Below, in pieces: positions 11,516 through 23,833 of a DNA stretch of 64,000 nucleotides. The position numbers were made by a program, and so were the translations under genes. This DNA is from Bubalus kerabau. Its lineage: Eukaryota > Chordata > Mammalia > Artiodactyla > Bovidae. The stretch spans positions 19,203,001 through 19,267,000 of the forward strand of contig NC_073641.1 in NCBI RefSeq assembly GCF_029407905.1. Reading direction: 5' to 3'. The notes under the pieces were generated by a model. That model worked only from the letters and a program-made list of their open reading frames with translations. It searched no databases and had not been told where the DNA came from. Positions within the stretch are counted from its first letter, which is position 1. The number at the start of each line of letters is the position of its first letter.

Positions 11516-11632
11516 ACTTCCCTGGCAGTCCAGTGGTTAAGACTCTGTGCTTTAAATACAAGGGGCATGGGTTCAATCCCCGATCAGGGAACTAAGATCC
11601 TACCTGCTGTGCAGTGCAGTCCAAAAAAATTC
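11516..11632 (+). mobile_element. CHR-type tRNA-derived SINE, truncated
   Basis: The head 'gacttccctggcagtccagt' followed by 'ggttcaatccccgatcaggg' and 'aactaagatcctacctgctg' is the CHR SINE of cetaceans, hippos and ruminants. It ends early in a short A-run. Confidence 0.75.
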
Positions 11633-12247
11633 TTTTAATAAATAGGTTAAAAAAAGCCATATTAACATATCCATTTACTTGAATGCTATTTGGAGGAGAA
11701 ATGGAAATACAAATTGATTTTTAAACATAGGTTTAAAGACTTTTTTCTGACAGGGAACTCATTTTCAGTATATTAAAAACATGGACTTAATTGAAAAATA
11801 GGCTATTCAATCTAGGGTCTTTCTTCATTCATTCATTATTATGATGGCAAATAGCAGTATATATTAAATAAATTGTGGTTTGTAGCCTGGCCTCTCTGCG
11901 TTAAGACTGCAACTCAGCTAGTTAACATGCTAATTTTGCCAAGTTAGATAGACTCTCTGTATCTCATGGTCCTCATCTGAAAAATGAGTATAATAACAGT
12001 GCTTACCTTTCTGTTTCATGTATATCAATGTATTTCAATCCTTAGCTGCATATTCGGGTGCTGACTTTTTTTAATGATGAGTTCATAGGTGATTCACATG
12101 GACAGCCAGGATAGAGAATCACTAACATATAAAAGGCATGTAGCAACATGCCAAGCATGTGGTGAGCAGTGAATAAATGGTAGTTTAATAGTGTTGTCAA
12201 GGACTCATTAATTATATTATTTTATAAGATTAAAATATATCTTTGGT
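11633..12247 (+). other. Mostly unassigned; possible MIR trace
   Basis: Around 11915-12020 a plus-strand stretch with 'ctcatctgaaaaatgagtat' resembles the MIR core. The rest is A/T-rich and unassigned. Confidence 0.35.
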
Positions 12248-12470
12248 GTTGTTCAGTCGCTCAGTCGTGTCCAACTCTTTGTGACCCAATGGACTGCAGC
12301 ACTCCAGGCTTCCCTGTCCTTCAACATCTCCTGGAGTTTGCTCAAACTCATGACCATTGAGTCAGTGATGCCGTCAAACCATCTCATCCTCTGTCACCCC
12401 CTTCTCCTGCTTTCAGTCTTTCCCAGCATCAGAGTCTTTTCCAGTGAGTAGGCTCTTTGTATCAAGTGGT
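12248..12470 (-). mobile_element. BovB LINE 3' tail, antisense
   Basis: The last 220 or so bases of BovB on the minus strand, 5'-truncated at about 12470. No clear duplication. Confidence 0.85.
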
Positions 12471-12697
12471 ATGCAAAGAGTTGGCTTATTTGCATATAGT
12501 AGATAAAGTATATCTACTATAGCATAAAAAATGAGGAGGGAAGTTAGGGTAAAAGGATGTATGAACAAGAAATACATTTCCACTGAAATTTATTTTTTAT
12601 TTAACAAAGATCATTATACCAACTGTAGTCAACAGGTAGATTCGTCAACAGGTAGATTCTTCTATCTTAGTAGAACCTCTCTGAATTTTGTTTTAGG

Positions 12698-12815
12698 TTT
12701 TTTAAATTTTATTGAAGTATAGTTGATTTACAATGTGTTAATTTCTGCTGTACAGAAAAGTGATTTAGTTACACACACACATATATATGTATGTGTGTAT
12801 TCTTTTTCATATTCA
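12698..12815 (-). mobile_element. L1 3' end fragment with CA/TA microsatellite
   Basis: The 'ttgaagtatagttgatttac' motif is the antisense 3' end of older artiodactyl L1s. An (AC)n(AT)n(GT)n run at about 12770-12800 lies inside it. Confidence 0.65.
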
Positions 12816-13030
12816 TTTGAATTTTGTTTAATGGAATTTCCCTATATAGCATATATTTGAAATACCTTTATTTATTAGCAAATTGTATGCTTTCTAAAAC
12901 CATTCTCTTGCTTTTGTGTGCTTCACTGGTGTGAAAGTATCACTTTTTTTTTTTTTAAATAAGGATGCTATAAACTCTCTTAAAACACAAAAATACAAAA
13001 CTTCAATAATTATGTACACATACAATACAG

Positions 13031-13379
13031 TGTTCTGGGCTGATATCTGTGTCCATCCAAAATTCTTATGTTGAAATCCTAACCCCTAATACGATGGTAT
13101 TAGGAGGTAGGGCCTGTGGGAGGTGATTAGGTCATAAGAGTGGAGCCCTCATGAATGGGATTAGCATGCTTATAAAGGGGTGCTCAGAGCTCTCCAGTCT
13201 TTCTGCCATGTGAGGACACAATTAGAAGTCGGCAACTTGGAAGAGGCCCTCCCCAGAACCAGACTGTGCTCGCACCCTGATTTCAGACTTCCAGCCTCAA
13301 GAACTGTATAAAATAAATTTATGTTGTTTATAAGCCACCTACTCTATGATATTCTGTTTTAGCAGCCTCACCTAAGACA
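13031..13379 (+). mobile_element. MLT1/MST-type solo LTR (ERVL-MaLR)
   Basis: A 349-base LTR beginning TGTTCTGG and ending in the 'agcagcctcacctaagaca' pattern. It contains the typical 'gacttccagcctcaagaact' stretch and an AATAAA at about 13310. The 5-base flanks tacag and tgcag agree at four of five positions. No internal region is attached, so it is a solo LTR. Confidence 0.75.
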
Positions 13380-13914
13380 TGCAGTATCCCTGATTCAAGT
13401 GGATTCATCATTAATTGTACTACTAAGATGAGATCTGGGGAATAAAGAAACTAGGGCTTTTCACTTACTATTACTGAGGCTCTGTCTCCTCAATGATGGA
13501 AAAAAAAGGTTGAACCAGATGATCTGTAAGTTTCCTTGTATCTCTAACATTTTGTGAGTTGGTGAGCACACAATTGCATTTTATGGTGTTAGATTTTACA
13601 AACTAGTTAGGTTGGAAAACTCATGAGCTCTCCTTCTGGTTACTACATTGTGGTTAACTTTCCCTACTGCAAGGTCCTGAAGTGAACATATTCCCACTGA
13701 ATCTTATTTTTTTGTGATGTAATTTTCTGGTCTCACATCCTTTCTTCCAGCTTGTTTAGCTTCATTTTTATGACTTTTTACTAGCAAAGAATGAACCATC
13801 AGTTCTTACTGGGTATGGTATTCCCTCTAAGGGGTATTTTGGAAATTTGTGGGCTTTTTGGTCTTTTAGTATAGTCAAATCTGAACATTTAAATGTTGGA
13901 ATACATATTCCTTT
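13380..13914. other. Unassigned sequence
   Basis: No gene or named repeat seen. Confidence 0.45.
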
Positions 13915-14995
13915 GTTATTATTTTTTATTGAAGTATAGTTGATGTACAGTATTATTTATATACTTGTATGTACAGACATTCAACATAGAGATTCACAGT
14001 TTTTAAAGGTTATACTCTACTTATAAAATATTGGCTATATTTTGTGTTGTACAATATATCCTTATAGCTTATTTTATGCTTAATAATCTGTACGTCTTAA
14101 TACCCTATCCCTAACTTGCCCTTGCCTGCTCCCTCTGCTCGTAGCAGTTTTTTCCCTATGAGTCTGCTTCTTTCTTGTTTAATTCAGTAGTTGTATTTTT
14201 TAGATTCCATGTATAAGTGATGTCGTACAATATTTGTCTTTCTCTTTCTGACTTCTTTCAGTTACCATTCAGTATTTGTCTTTGTCTTCTGACTTATTTC
14301 AGTTACCATAATACTCCCCAAGTCCATCTGATTGTTGCCAATGGCACGATTTCATTCCTTTTTTATTGCTGAACAGTATTTAGTATTCCATGGTATATGT
14401 GTATATCGTCTCCGGTGGCTCAGATGGTAAAGAATCTGCCTGAAATATGGGAGACCTAGGTTCAGTTTCTGGGTCAGGAAGATCCCCTGGGGAAGGAAAC
14501 AGCTGCCCATCCCAGTATTCTCGCCTGGAGAATCCCATGGACAGAGGAGCCTGGTGGGCTATAGTCCATGGGGCCACAAAGAGTTGGACACGACTGAGGG
14601 ACTAACACACACATGTGTATAGCTATATCTATACAAACACACCACATCCTCTTTATCCATTCATTTGTTGATGGATGTTTAGGTTGCTTCCATATCTTGG
14701 CCACTGTTAATAATGCTGCTATGAACATTGGCGTATATATATCTTTTTGAATTAGTGTTTCCATTTTTTTGGATATATGCCCAACAGCGGAATTGCTGGG
14801 TCATATTGTAGCTCTGTTTTTAATTTTTTGAGTCACTTTTATACTGCTTTCCACAGTGGCTGCACCACAGTAGTGTACGAGGGTTCCCTTTTCTCCATAG
14901 CCTTGCAAACATTTGTTATTTGTATTCTTTTTAATAATAGCCTTTCTGACAAGTATGAGGCGACATTGTGGAAATGTGCATTATTTTTTATTTTT
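13915..14995 (-). mobile_element. Old artiodactyl L1 3' end, split by Bov-tA
   Basis: Antisense L1 3' untranslated region and late ORF2, recognised by 'attgaagtatagttgatgta' (about 13927) and by the block at about 14640-14900 before and after 'ggatatatgcccaacagcgg'. A Bov-tA at 14406-14612 splits it. Frames are broken. Confidence 0.8.
14406..14612 (+). mobile_element. Bov-tA SINE inserted in L1
   Basis: Head and tail are both present. A 9-base duplication of host L1 sequence, atgtgtata, flanks it (14397-14405 and 14613-14621). It is younger than the L1 it interrupts. Confidence 0.9.
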
Positions 14996-15231
14996 TAAAG
15001 TAAATTATCGAGTAATTTTAAAGAAATTGTTTTCTTCGTATAAATGTGTTATGTACATTTTAAATGATGTAGATAGGTAGGTTATATATCTATGAATTTC
15101 ACTTTAGGATAGTACAGAAAGTATTAGAAAATATTTTTATAAGAAGGTATCGTTGAGGATCACCAATGATAAATGTACTTTGATGCTGATATATACTGCA
15201 GTAGGGAGAAAGAGATAGGAAAGATGATATT

Positions 15232-15395
15232 TTACATTTATCTAGTAATACTTAGGTACTGTGTTTTATATGTGACCTTACTATGCATGGTGTCTCATCC
15301 TTCTAAAATAGGTGGTATTATTCTTCTCTGTTTCATGATGAAGATACTGAGGCTTAAGGAGGTTTATTAACTTCATTCCCTCATCAAATATTTTA
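15232..15395 (-). repeat. MIR SINE fragment
   Basis: 'tgatgaagatactgaggctt' and the preceding segment match the antisense MIR core. Confidence 0.45.
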
Positions 15396-15414
15396 GAGCC
15401 CACTATCTGCAGCT

Positions 15415-15600
15415 ACAGGTATTTGGAGGAGAGCTGGTAACAGAAAAGACACAAGTTCTGCCCTCAAGGAGTTTATATTTTAGTGACGAGAGAGAGAGAC
15501 TAAACCAAAGCAATAACTAAATAAGACAAATCAGGTTGTGATGGGTGTCATAAAGACACTCGAATGAAATGACTTGAGAAGACTTGCCCAAAGTGGCGTA
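15415..15600 (-). repeat. L2 LINE fragment, antisense
   Basis: 'ctgccctcaaggagtttata' followed by a G/A-rich stretch and a 'gggtgtcataaagacac' segment resembles antisense L2. It is short and diverged. Confidence 0.4.
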
Positions 15601-16125
15601 ACTAGCGGGTGATGGGGCTCCATCTGAATGTAGACGTTACTTTATGGCTGTCATAGCCATTGAATGACCATCACTAGTATCCAAGTACAAGGTCATCACC
15701 TCTTCTAAGGTTGTCCAGAAAGATGCCAGAACGTGTGAATGAGTAACCAAGAAGAAAGATCTGTTCAGAGCAACTGTTGCTGGGTATTTTTTCCTTTCTG
15801 CATTCCCGTCAGATGGAGTGCCTGCATGACACTGGTAATCACAACAGTCCCTCCTGTACTCTGCAACATTTTAGTTTTTAACACTGCTAATACTTATGAA
15901 AATGCATTTCTAAGTCAATAAGGTTAAATGCTTTTCTGATTTCTTAAGTGTGATTTTCAGAAACATCCTCAGTTTTATTCCCCTATGGCAATGTATCTGT
16001 CATACCCAACTTTGGATAAGTGTATCCACTCTGTGAGATGAGAAATTGAGTACTGACTGGAAACAGATGTTGCTGCTTTTAGAAATGAAATAGCAGATAG
16101 ACATTTGGAAGGGTGATTATAGTCA

Positions 16126-16345
16126 CCGGGCTTCCCTTGTGACTCAGACAGTAAAGAATCCATCTGCAATGCAGGAGACCTGGGTTCCATCCCTGGGTTG
16201 TGAAGATCCCCTGGAGAAGGGAACGACAACCCACTCCAGTGTTCTTGCGTGGAGAATTCCATGGACAGAGGAGCCTGTTGAGCTACATTCCATGGGGTTG
16301 CAAAGAGTCGGATGTGACTGAGGGACTAACACTTTGACTACTTTC
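16126..16345 (+). mobile_element. Bov-tA SINE, complete
   Basis: Plus-strand full-length copy. A 7-base direct repeat, atagtca, lies at each side (16119-16125 and 16346-16352). Confidence 0.9.
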
Positions 16346-16584
16346 ATAGTCATTCCATAGAATAAGTGGTAGAGAGATAGGTAAGGCTTCTAAGAAAGAG
16401 GACCTACCAACTAAAGTCTAGACCATGAGAATGTCTGGGAAAAGCCTTTTGATGAAAAAACTTGGAAAGTTATGTTCTACCTTCAAGAAAAAGATCAGTG
16501 TTAGGAACTCTAGTGATTGTTACTACAAGATAAAGGTTAGAGAGAAAAGTACACACTTTTTTAATATATCTTAAAGCTTTGTTC

Positions 16585-16789
16585 CCTGGTGGCTCAGACG
16601 GTAAAGCGTCTGTCTACAATGCGGGAGACCTGGGTTCGATCCCTGGGTCGGAAAGATCCCCTGGAGAAGGAAATGGCAATCCACTCCAGTACTATGGCCT
16701 GGAAAATCCCATGGACAGAGGAGCCTGGTAGGCTACAGTCCATGTTGCGACAAAGAATCGGACACGACTGAGTGACTTCACTTCACTTC
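16585..16789 (+). mobile_element. Bov-tA SINE, complete
   Basis: Plus-strand full-length copy ending in a TTCAC-rich tail. A 12-base duplication, aaagctttgttc, flanks it (16573-16584 and 16790-16801). With an identical duplication this is one of the younger copies here. Confidence 0.94.
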
Positions 16790-16801
16790 AAAGCTTTGTT
16801 C

Positions 16802-19192
16802 AAGTTATAAATTCTTTCAATAAACACAGTGATAAGCAGATCTTATGCTTGGTTGTTCGAATCATGATTTCAAATCTGTGGGAAAAAGAGAATGAAATAG
16901 AAGGGAGAGTGCTGCTTTATTGGTCCTGGTTATCAGTTCCAAGGAAATCGTCCTTCTGGTCCTCATGGCCACACAGTTAGCAGGACTTTTGATGCTGTAA
17001 CTATTTTCTTAGACAAAAACAGCCTGGAGAGAGAAATAAAAAGCTTCAGAACACATCTTGTAAACTCCAGCTTATAAAGACAATGATCATATCTCCATGC
17101 AAATATCAAGCAGAGCTCATGTAAGTGCTTAGATTAATTGTGTTTTTGGAAAACATGCTCAATACCTGGTCATCTTTTTCATTCATTCTTTAGGACTTTA
17201 TCATGTTCTTCGGGGTACTCAGAGATAAATATTAATTCTAACCTTGTGTTTACTATTTAAAATGGCACAGTAAATGAAAGGTGGTTTTATATATGTGTAT
17301 TTCATAGAAAATTTCCTACTCTTGTTCTTGACTATTCCTTTTATCTTTATAGATGCTCAAAATTTGACAAAAGCCAATCTAACACTCCTACTTTATGTAT
17401 GTTGCTTTAAAGGCACACTTCTCCCTAATACTAATTAGCAATCTTATAATGAACAGCACAATTAATTTCTCAAGCAGCATAACTTGCATTGATTTCAGAA
17501 ATTTGAGGGTTAACTTTAAATTGTTTCTGTAATAATTTTTTAGTATTCATCACCAAATCCACACTGGTCAGCTCAGACTCTGGGGAATTCAGTAACTATC
17601 TTGTACACTCAGTTCATCTTTTGCAACTATATTGGCCAACTTGCAAATTTATCTGCAGCATGCCTGGGTGGTTTTGTAGAGAAAACAGCTACTCTCAGGG
17701 GGCTAATGCCTCTTCTCCACCAATCAGAATACAGTTCATGATTCATTAGGTTTGTTGGCTAGATTATTTAACTTAATTCAATATAAATTATTTAATTCCA
17801 AAAGCCTTCCTGGTATCCAATATGAATGAAACAATTATTCCTGGACACACTCATCCAAATAACACCACACAGTTTTACCAAGCCCCAAGACAGTCATTAA
17901 ATTCCAGCTATCCACAGCTTTACACAAGCTCCTCATGCTGAGTTTTTGAGGATTACAACATTACTGAAATTGTTTGGATTCAATAAAGGACTGTGTTATT
18001 TCTATATTTAATGAGAACATTCCAATTACATAGCAATGTGATTATATACAATCATAAACTATTTCTAGGTAGCAGTTTTGCATTTGTTTCGATAGTGTCC
18101 TTTCTTTTGTTATCTATTCTAGTCCATACAAAAAGGAACAACTCCATGTTTTCTTAACGTTAAGTCTGCTGCTTAGAAGCTTCCTCAAGGTTATCCATCT
18201 CTTGACATCATTTCTATCTGGTCAATGGCTTGTGGAAGTAGGATCTGTGGTTGTAATTTTCTCTTGAATATAATTTATATGTGTCCCTAAACGTAGTATC
18301 CCTTTTTTAGATTAAGCTCTCTGGAAGCAGACTCTGAAGTAGAGAATTGTGTGTTTCCTGTAGGAAAGGAGGGAGTCAAGATTGGTAGAGGGTTGGCATT
18401 GCACCTGAGGCTCAGCCTATTCTGTGGGGCACTCTGGAGCAGGGATGGCCTTTGGAAATCTGTATCAACCAGTTATCAGCTGTGGGCTTCTCTCTGGAAA
18501 AAGGCATAATGCTGTGGCCGAAGGCAGTCTCTAGCAAGCTACCAGCAGTCAATATTCCCAGCAGCTGAGAGAATGAAGTGTCAGTCCTAAGGGAGGATCT
18601 TAGAGCACCACGTATCCACTACCCCCATTCTAAGGAAAACCTGAGTGAGAAGTATTGACAGAAACTGGGAAATGGAGGAACAGCATGGTTGCTTTAATAT
18701 ATAGTCTTGATTTTCTCTTAAAATCTGTTAAATTTTTTTTATTCTTCTTTCCCCCCCGTTTTCCTTCTCTCCTTTGTCTTCAACCAGGCCAGGAATGGAA
18801 TTAGGTAGACCCCAGAGAATTTCAACCCTGGAGAATAGCAAGCAGTGTAGCAGAATTCCTGTGAGACCCAGCTGAAACCCTCAGACGTGGTCTGAGGCCT
18901 GCTTAGAGATCTGTGCATAAAATGGCATTTGGAAAAGGGAAGATGCTGTTTAAGAAGAGGAGTCAGTTACAAGTGACAATTTGGTTCTTTCTCTCATTAC
19001 TCCTTACTCATAAGTACAATGCACTTGTGTATTTGCACTGGCATTTCTCTAGCTAGCCACACTTAATTGCACCCTCCAACTTAAAGAAGATTCCTTATGG
19101 CCCTCAGATAGAGGCAAAAGCGTCTCTGTTACCAAAGTCTTCTCTCCAAGCCTTCCCCTCCCACCCTTCCCGCAACTTACACCTGTCCTTTT
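16802..19192. other. 2.4 kb without a recognisable repeat or gene
   Basis: Mixed-composition sequence. I found no ruminant repeat, no long open frame and no exon I could support. Confidence 0.5.
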
Positions 19193-19430
19193 GTTGTTCA
19201 GTTGCCAAGTTGTGCCCACCTCTTTGTGACCCCATGGACTGCAACTTGCCAGGCTTCCCTTTCCTTCACTATCTCCTGGAGTTTGCTCAAATTCATGCCC
19301 ATTGAGTTGGTGATGTTATCTAACCATTTCATCCTCTGTCACCCCCTCCTCCTTTTACTTTTTAATCCTTTTAATCTTTTAAAAGCATCAAGGTCTTTTC
19401 CAATGAGTTGACTCTTTGCATCAGCCTTGC
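19193..19430 (-). mobile_element. BovB LINE 3' tail, antisense
   Basis: The last 240 or so bases of BovB, more diverged than the neighbouring copy at 19633. An A/T-rich expansion replaces the usual sequence at about 19350-19385. Confidence 0.82.
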
Positions 19431-19812
19431 TTTTCCATGATCCTCTCTTTCATTCATTCATTTAGTCATTAATTTACTCTTTTATTTATTGACTTCCTAC
19501 TAAGTGTCAGTTTCATTCCAGAGTGTCTGGGTCTCAACTGACTGCCTAGACTGTGTGATACTTGTTTTGCTTCTCATCTGGCTCTTGTTTGTTCTGACTT
19601 CTAAGTCATAGCTGATCCAAATAGGACAGTTGTCAGTTCAGTTCAGTAACTCAGTCGTGTCCTACTCCTTGTGACCCCATGGACTGCAGCACACCAGGCT
19701 ACCCTATCCATCACCAACTCCCGAAGCTTGCTCAAACTCATCTCCATCGAGTTGGTGATGCCCTCCAACCATTTCATCCTTTGTTGTCCCCTTCTCCTCC
19801 TGCCTTCTTTCC

Positions 19813-19950
19813 GAGATGCTGCTGCTGCTGCTAAGTCACTTCAGTCGTGTCCAACTCTGTGTGATCCCATAGACAGCAGCCCACCAGGCTCCTCCGTCCA
19901 TAGGATTTTCCAGGCAAGAACACTGGAGTGGGTTGCCATTGCCGTCTCCA
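19813..19950 (+). mobile_element. BovA monomer SINE inserted in BovB
   Basis: It begins with a (GCT)n run like the first unit of BOV-A2 but ends like the second unit, so it is a single-unit derivative. A 7-base duplication, tctttcc, flanks it (19806-19812 and 19951-19957). Confidence 0.8.
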
Positions 19951-20543
19951 TCTTTCCCACCATCAGGGTCTTTTCCAGTGAGTCAGTTCTTTGCATCAGG
20001 TGGCCAAAGTATTGGAACTTCAGCATCAGTCCTTCCAATGAATATTCAGGACTGATTTTCTTTAGGATTGACTGATTTGATCCCCTTGCAGTCCAAGGAA
20101 CTCAAGAGTCTTCTCCAACACCAGAGTTCAAAAGCATCAATTCTTCAGCAGTCAGCTTTCCTTATGGTCCAACTCATATCCATACATGACTACTGGAAAA
20201 ACCATAGCTTTGACTAGATGGACCTTTGTTGGCAAAGTAATGTCTCTGCTTTTTAATATGCTATCTAGGTTGGTTATAGCTTTTCTTCCAAGGAGCAAGT
20301 GTCTTTTAATTTCATGGCTGCAGTCACCATCTGGAGTGATTTGGATCCCAAGAAAAGAAATACTGTCACTGTTTCCATTGTTTCCCCGTCTATTTGCCGT
20401 GAAATGATGGGACCAGATGCCATGATCTTAGTTTTTTGAATGTTAAGTTTTAAGCCAGCTTTTTCACTCTCCTCTTTCACTTTCATCAAGAGGCTTTTTA
20501 GTTCCTCCTCACTTTCTGCCATAAGGGTGGTGTCATCTACCTA

Positions 20544-21097
20544 TCTGAGGTTATTGCTATTTCTCCCGGCAATCTTGATTCCAGCTCATGCTTCATCCAG
20601 CCCAGCGTTTCACCTACTGTATTCTGCATATAAATTCAATAAACAGGGTGAAAATATTCAGCCTTGATGTACTCCTTTCCCAATTTGAAACCAGTCCATT
20701 TTTCCATGTCTGGTTCTAACTGTTGCTTCTTGACCTGTATACAGATTTCTCAGGATGCAGGTAAGGTGGTCTGGTATTCCCATCTCTTTAAGAATTTTCC
20801 ACAGTTTGTTGTGATCCACAGAGTCAAAGGCTTTGGTGTAGTCAGTGAGGCAGAAGTAGATGTTTTTCTGGAACTCTCTTGCTTTTTTGATAATCCAGTG
20901 GATTTTGGCAATTTGATCTCTAGTTCCTCTGCCTTTTCTAAATCCAACTTGAACATCTGGAAGTTCTTGATTCATGTACTGTTGAGGGCTGGCTTGGAGA
21001 ATTTTGAGCATTACTTTACTAGTGTGTGAGATGAGCGCAATTGTGCGGTAGTTTGAGCATTCTTTGGCATTGCCTTTCTTTGGGATTGGAATTAGAT
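20544..21097 (-). pseudogene. BovB reverse-transcriptase remnant, active site destroyed
   Basis: Minus-strand translation of about 20658-21097 gives a clear RTE-type reverse transcriptase: the NYRTIALISHTSKVMLKIL segment, the palm-domain block FRKGRGTRDQIAKIHWIIKK and CLTDYTKAFDSVDHNKLW, which holds the first catalytic aspartate. The frame then shifts or stops near 20658. Further on, where BovB has the catalytic Y-A-D-D box, this copy reads R-stop-V-D-D-T: the tyrosine codon has become TAG (plus-strand positions 20541-20543) and the alanine has become valine. The copy also lacks its 5' end with the endonuclease. It cannot make an active enzyme. Confidence 0.9.
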
Positions 21098-21834
21098 TTA
21101 GTTGATCCTCTTGTTTCTTGTTATCAGAAACCACTGCTTGACAAATCTGATGTCCTCACCTACCTTTCAGACCTGTTAAATGGTTTCTGAGAACTACTCT
21201 GGCCTTCAAGTCATGATCCATTTCCTCTGATCACAGTTCATCTCCTGGCATATGCAATCTACTGTCACCAAATCCACTGTAAGCAAAGGAAAAAATACCC
21301 CTAAATGAGAGTGGCTGTGAAAAAGACTGAATGGAAAACCTGGACTATGGAGGCTGAGGACAGCACTTAGGAATGTGGAGAGTTGTTCAATAAAATTGGA
21401 CTCACAGTTTGTCATTGATAACAAATTTATCGTTTGACTTTGTATGCACAATTATTTGCCTCTTTTTCATTTAATTTCTCTCCCAGGGACTGAAAGTAAT
21501 TCAACAATTGTTCTACTTGTTCTTTGGAAATCATTTTAATATTTCTGATTTTATTTTAGTCCAGTAATTTTAAATCAGTCTACTTATGGTGTAAAGTGGT
21601 TCACTTACTTGTTTTTTCTCTATTCTTTTACTTTTTTGAAGATCTTTATTATTTCCTTGCTCAAAAAATGTTAAATTTTATGACTTAGTTCAATGCAAGT
21701 TCCTTATTTCAAAGGGAAAGAGTCAACAGATTGCGTGTACTTGTTTTGAAGTTTAATGCCTTTTTAGACTCTACACTGTGCCAGTCTGCCTTGATGCCAA
21801 CATGAAGGAGGCCAGTGTAAACGCAGTCCCCTTA
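21098..21834. other. Unassigned sequence
   Basis: A/T-rich, no gene or named repeat seen. Confidence 0.45.
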
Positions 21835-21995
21835 GGTATGTTGCATGTATTAGCTTCTTTAACCCCACAACAGTCATATGATCTAGGCACTATTATTTCC
21901 AGTTTAAAAGCAAGGAAACAGATGAACAGAGTACGGTAACTTGTCCTCTGTCACCAAGATACTCAACTCCAGAGCCAGTGTTCTTGTCCATCAAG
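21835..21995 (-). repeat. MIR SINE fragment
   Basis: 'aaccccacaacagtcatatg' followed by 'gcactattatttccagttta' and 'aaggaaacagatgaacagag' is the antisense MIR core. Confidence 0.6.
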
Positions 21996-23477
21996 TTATA
22001 CCACCTGGTTAGAAATGCACTCCAAGATAACTCCAGAATCCAATTATAAAGCCCATTTTGTATGCTGGCCTGATACTCCCTCATGTTATGGATAACTTCT
22101 TCCATAATATGTTGTTTGTTCAAGCCAGTAGGCCACAGCTGATGAAAATTCTCTTGCTATGAAACTTAAATATGGGAACCTGCTCTTCTATCTCACTTCT
22201 TTATTGACTTTCCATATACCTTCTATTTTCATTTGAAAGTTTATCTGGAGTCCCTTGACTATCCCTGTTAATTTTTTTCCCTGGCCATGTTTTGTTTTTT
22301 ATTTGAATTTTGTAAGTGTGATATTTGAGTTAGTAAAGATAGAACTTTTATGAAAGATTCAATATCAAAATTAAGTTGCATTTCAAGGCATTATGGGTAA
22401 AATTGGAAGGAAGAGTATTTAAAATTCCCCATTGAGGGTCTCTAACTGAGTCTATTCGAGGCTAATGCAGTCATCTCAGCTTGATTTATGATTATATATT
22501 CTGATGTATGAAATGCTGCTTATAAATAGTTTAATAAAGGGCTATTGCTCCAAATTCCAAATTAGCAATGAGGATGATTTCCATTAGAGAAGACAGTTTT
22601 GGAGAATTTTGGTTTTGATACTTAATAAAGTGAATTCTTTTTCTCGGTACAATACGTACTGTTGACTTGTGGCTCAGCTCTAGGGACCTGGTGTTGTATT
22701 CAAAGAGTAAAAATGTACCTCTGCTCATTGTTTATTTACTACATTTTAGGTACATACGGCAAAGTTATTTTCCTTACAGTTCCCAGTTCAGCCTTTTCTC
22801 TTGATTATATGTTAAAAATATGTGCATAAGGTCCCCAGGATCTCAGTTTAACAATGTGACTCTCCAAGCCTCTTTTATTAAGTGACATTTCTAGTATTTT
22901 AATGAGGGTTTGACATTTGCACATGTCACAGTTTTGGTTTATTTTTATGTTCATTGAAGTGACTTTCATGTTGCCTTTGTGTGCAGTCAGTTTACAATTT
23001 TTAAAGGTACTTGGAGACATCTTTTCAGAAAGAAGAAGTACATCAGGAAACCATTCAGGATTCTCAGTGTTAGTCTTCAGTGAAGTGTATTTTTTTTAAA
23101 AAGATTGCAAGGCTTTAAGTGTAGGGGTTTTGTTCTGAGCAACATGTAACACTAGATCCTTTGGAAATGGCAAAACATGATTTAGAGCAGAGCTTTCAAA
23201 TCCAAACACCTGGACGGCCCAGTGGGTGACATAAGTAAAAGAGGTGGGTGCAGGGGACTGCAGAGGGCTGTAACAGGTGTACCCCCCCCCCCCTCACAAA
23301 AGGGCCGCTGCAGATTTGCCCTTTCAGGTAGTTGCTATGAGGAAATTTCAGTATCATCCAGTTTTTTGGACTCTAAGGGGATCTGGATGATTGAGTGAAA
23401 TATTCTCATTTGAGACACTGGCTACTTCTGGCCTTGATTAACCAGCACACAACTGCACACAGGTACTTGGTTCATAA
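21996..23477. other. Unassigned sequence with a poly(C) tract
   Basis: No gene seen. A run of 12 C lies at 23282-23293 in an otherwise ordinary stretch. Confidence 0.45.
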
Positions 23478-23650
23478 GTAAGTGAAGTCGCTCAGTCGTG
23501 TCCAGCTCTTTGAGACCCCGTGGACCATAGCCTACCAGGCTCTGCGGTCCATGGGACTTTCCAGGCAAGAATGCTGGAGTGGGCTGCCATTTCCTTCTCC
23601 AGGGGATCTTCCCAACCCAGGGATCGAACCCGGGTCTCCTGCATTGCAGA
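23478..23650 (-). mobile_element. Bov-tA SINE, 5'-truncated
   Basis: BovA tail and part of the tRNA-like head on the minus strand. It stops within the head at about 23650. Confidence 0.85.
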
Positions 23651-23833
23651 GAATGTTTAATGCTTCCAAAGAGCCAAGAAGGAAAGGTATGATCAGAGAT
23701 TGTCTTTCAAATGACTCAGAAAAGCAGAACCCCATTCCAGGACTCTTTCTTCAGCTGCCTTCTAAGGGCAAAGCACTGTGTGGTATAATTCTGAGGTGAC
23801 AAAAGTGACCAAGCTGAACCCTCACTTTTTAAA

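Larger units (their letters stand above)
19633..21097 (-). mobile_element. BovB LINE, 3' 1.3 kb, antisense, with a BovA monomer inside
   Basis: It runs from the 3' tail repeat (tcagttcagttcag at 19633) through the reverse-transcriptase domain to about 21097, where it is 5'-truncated. A BovA insertion occupies 19813-19950. The coding part is dead (see 20544-21097). Confidence 0.9.

Noticed and set aside
16585..16789. tRNA gene
   Set aside because: The tRNA-like heads of Bov-tA SINEs keep internal-promoter-like boxes but do not fold as intact tRNAs and are followed by BovA tails.
19633..21097. Target duplication for the 1.5-kb BovB
   Set aside because: Only a 5-base match (agttg) is seen at the edges, too short to support.
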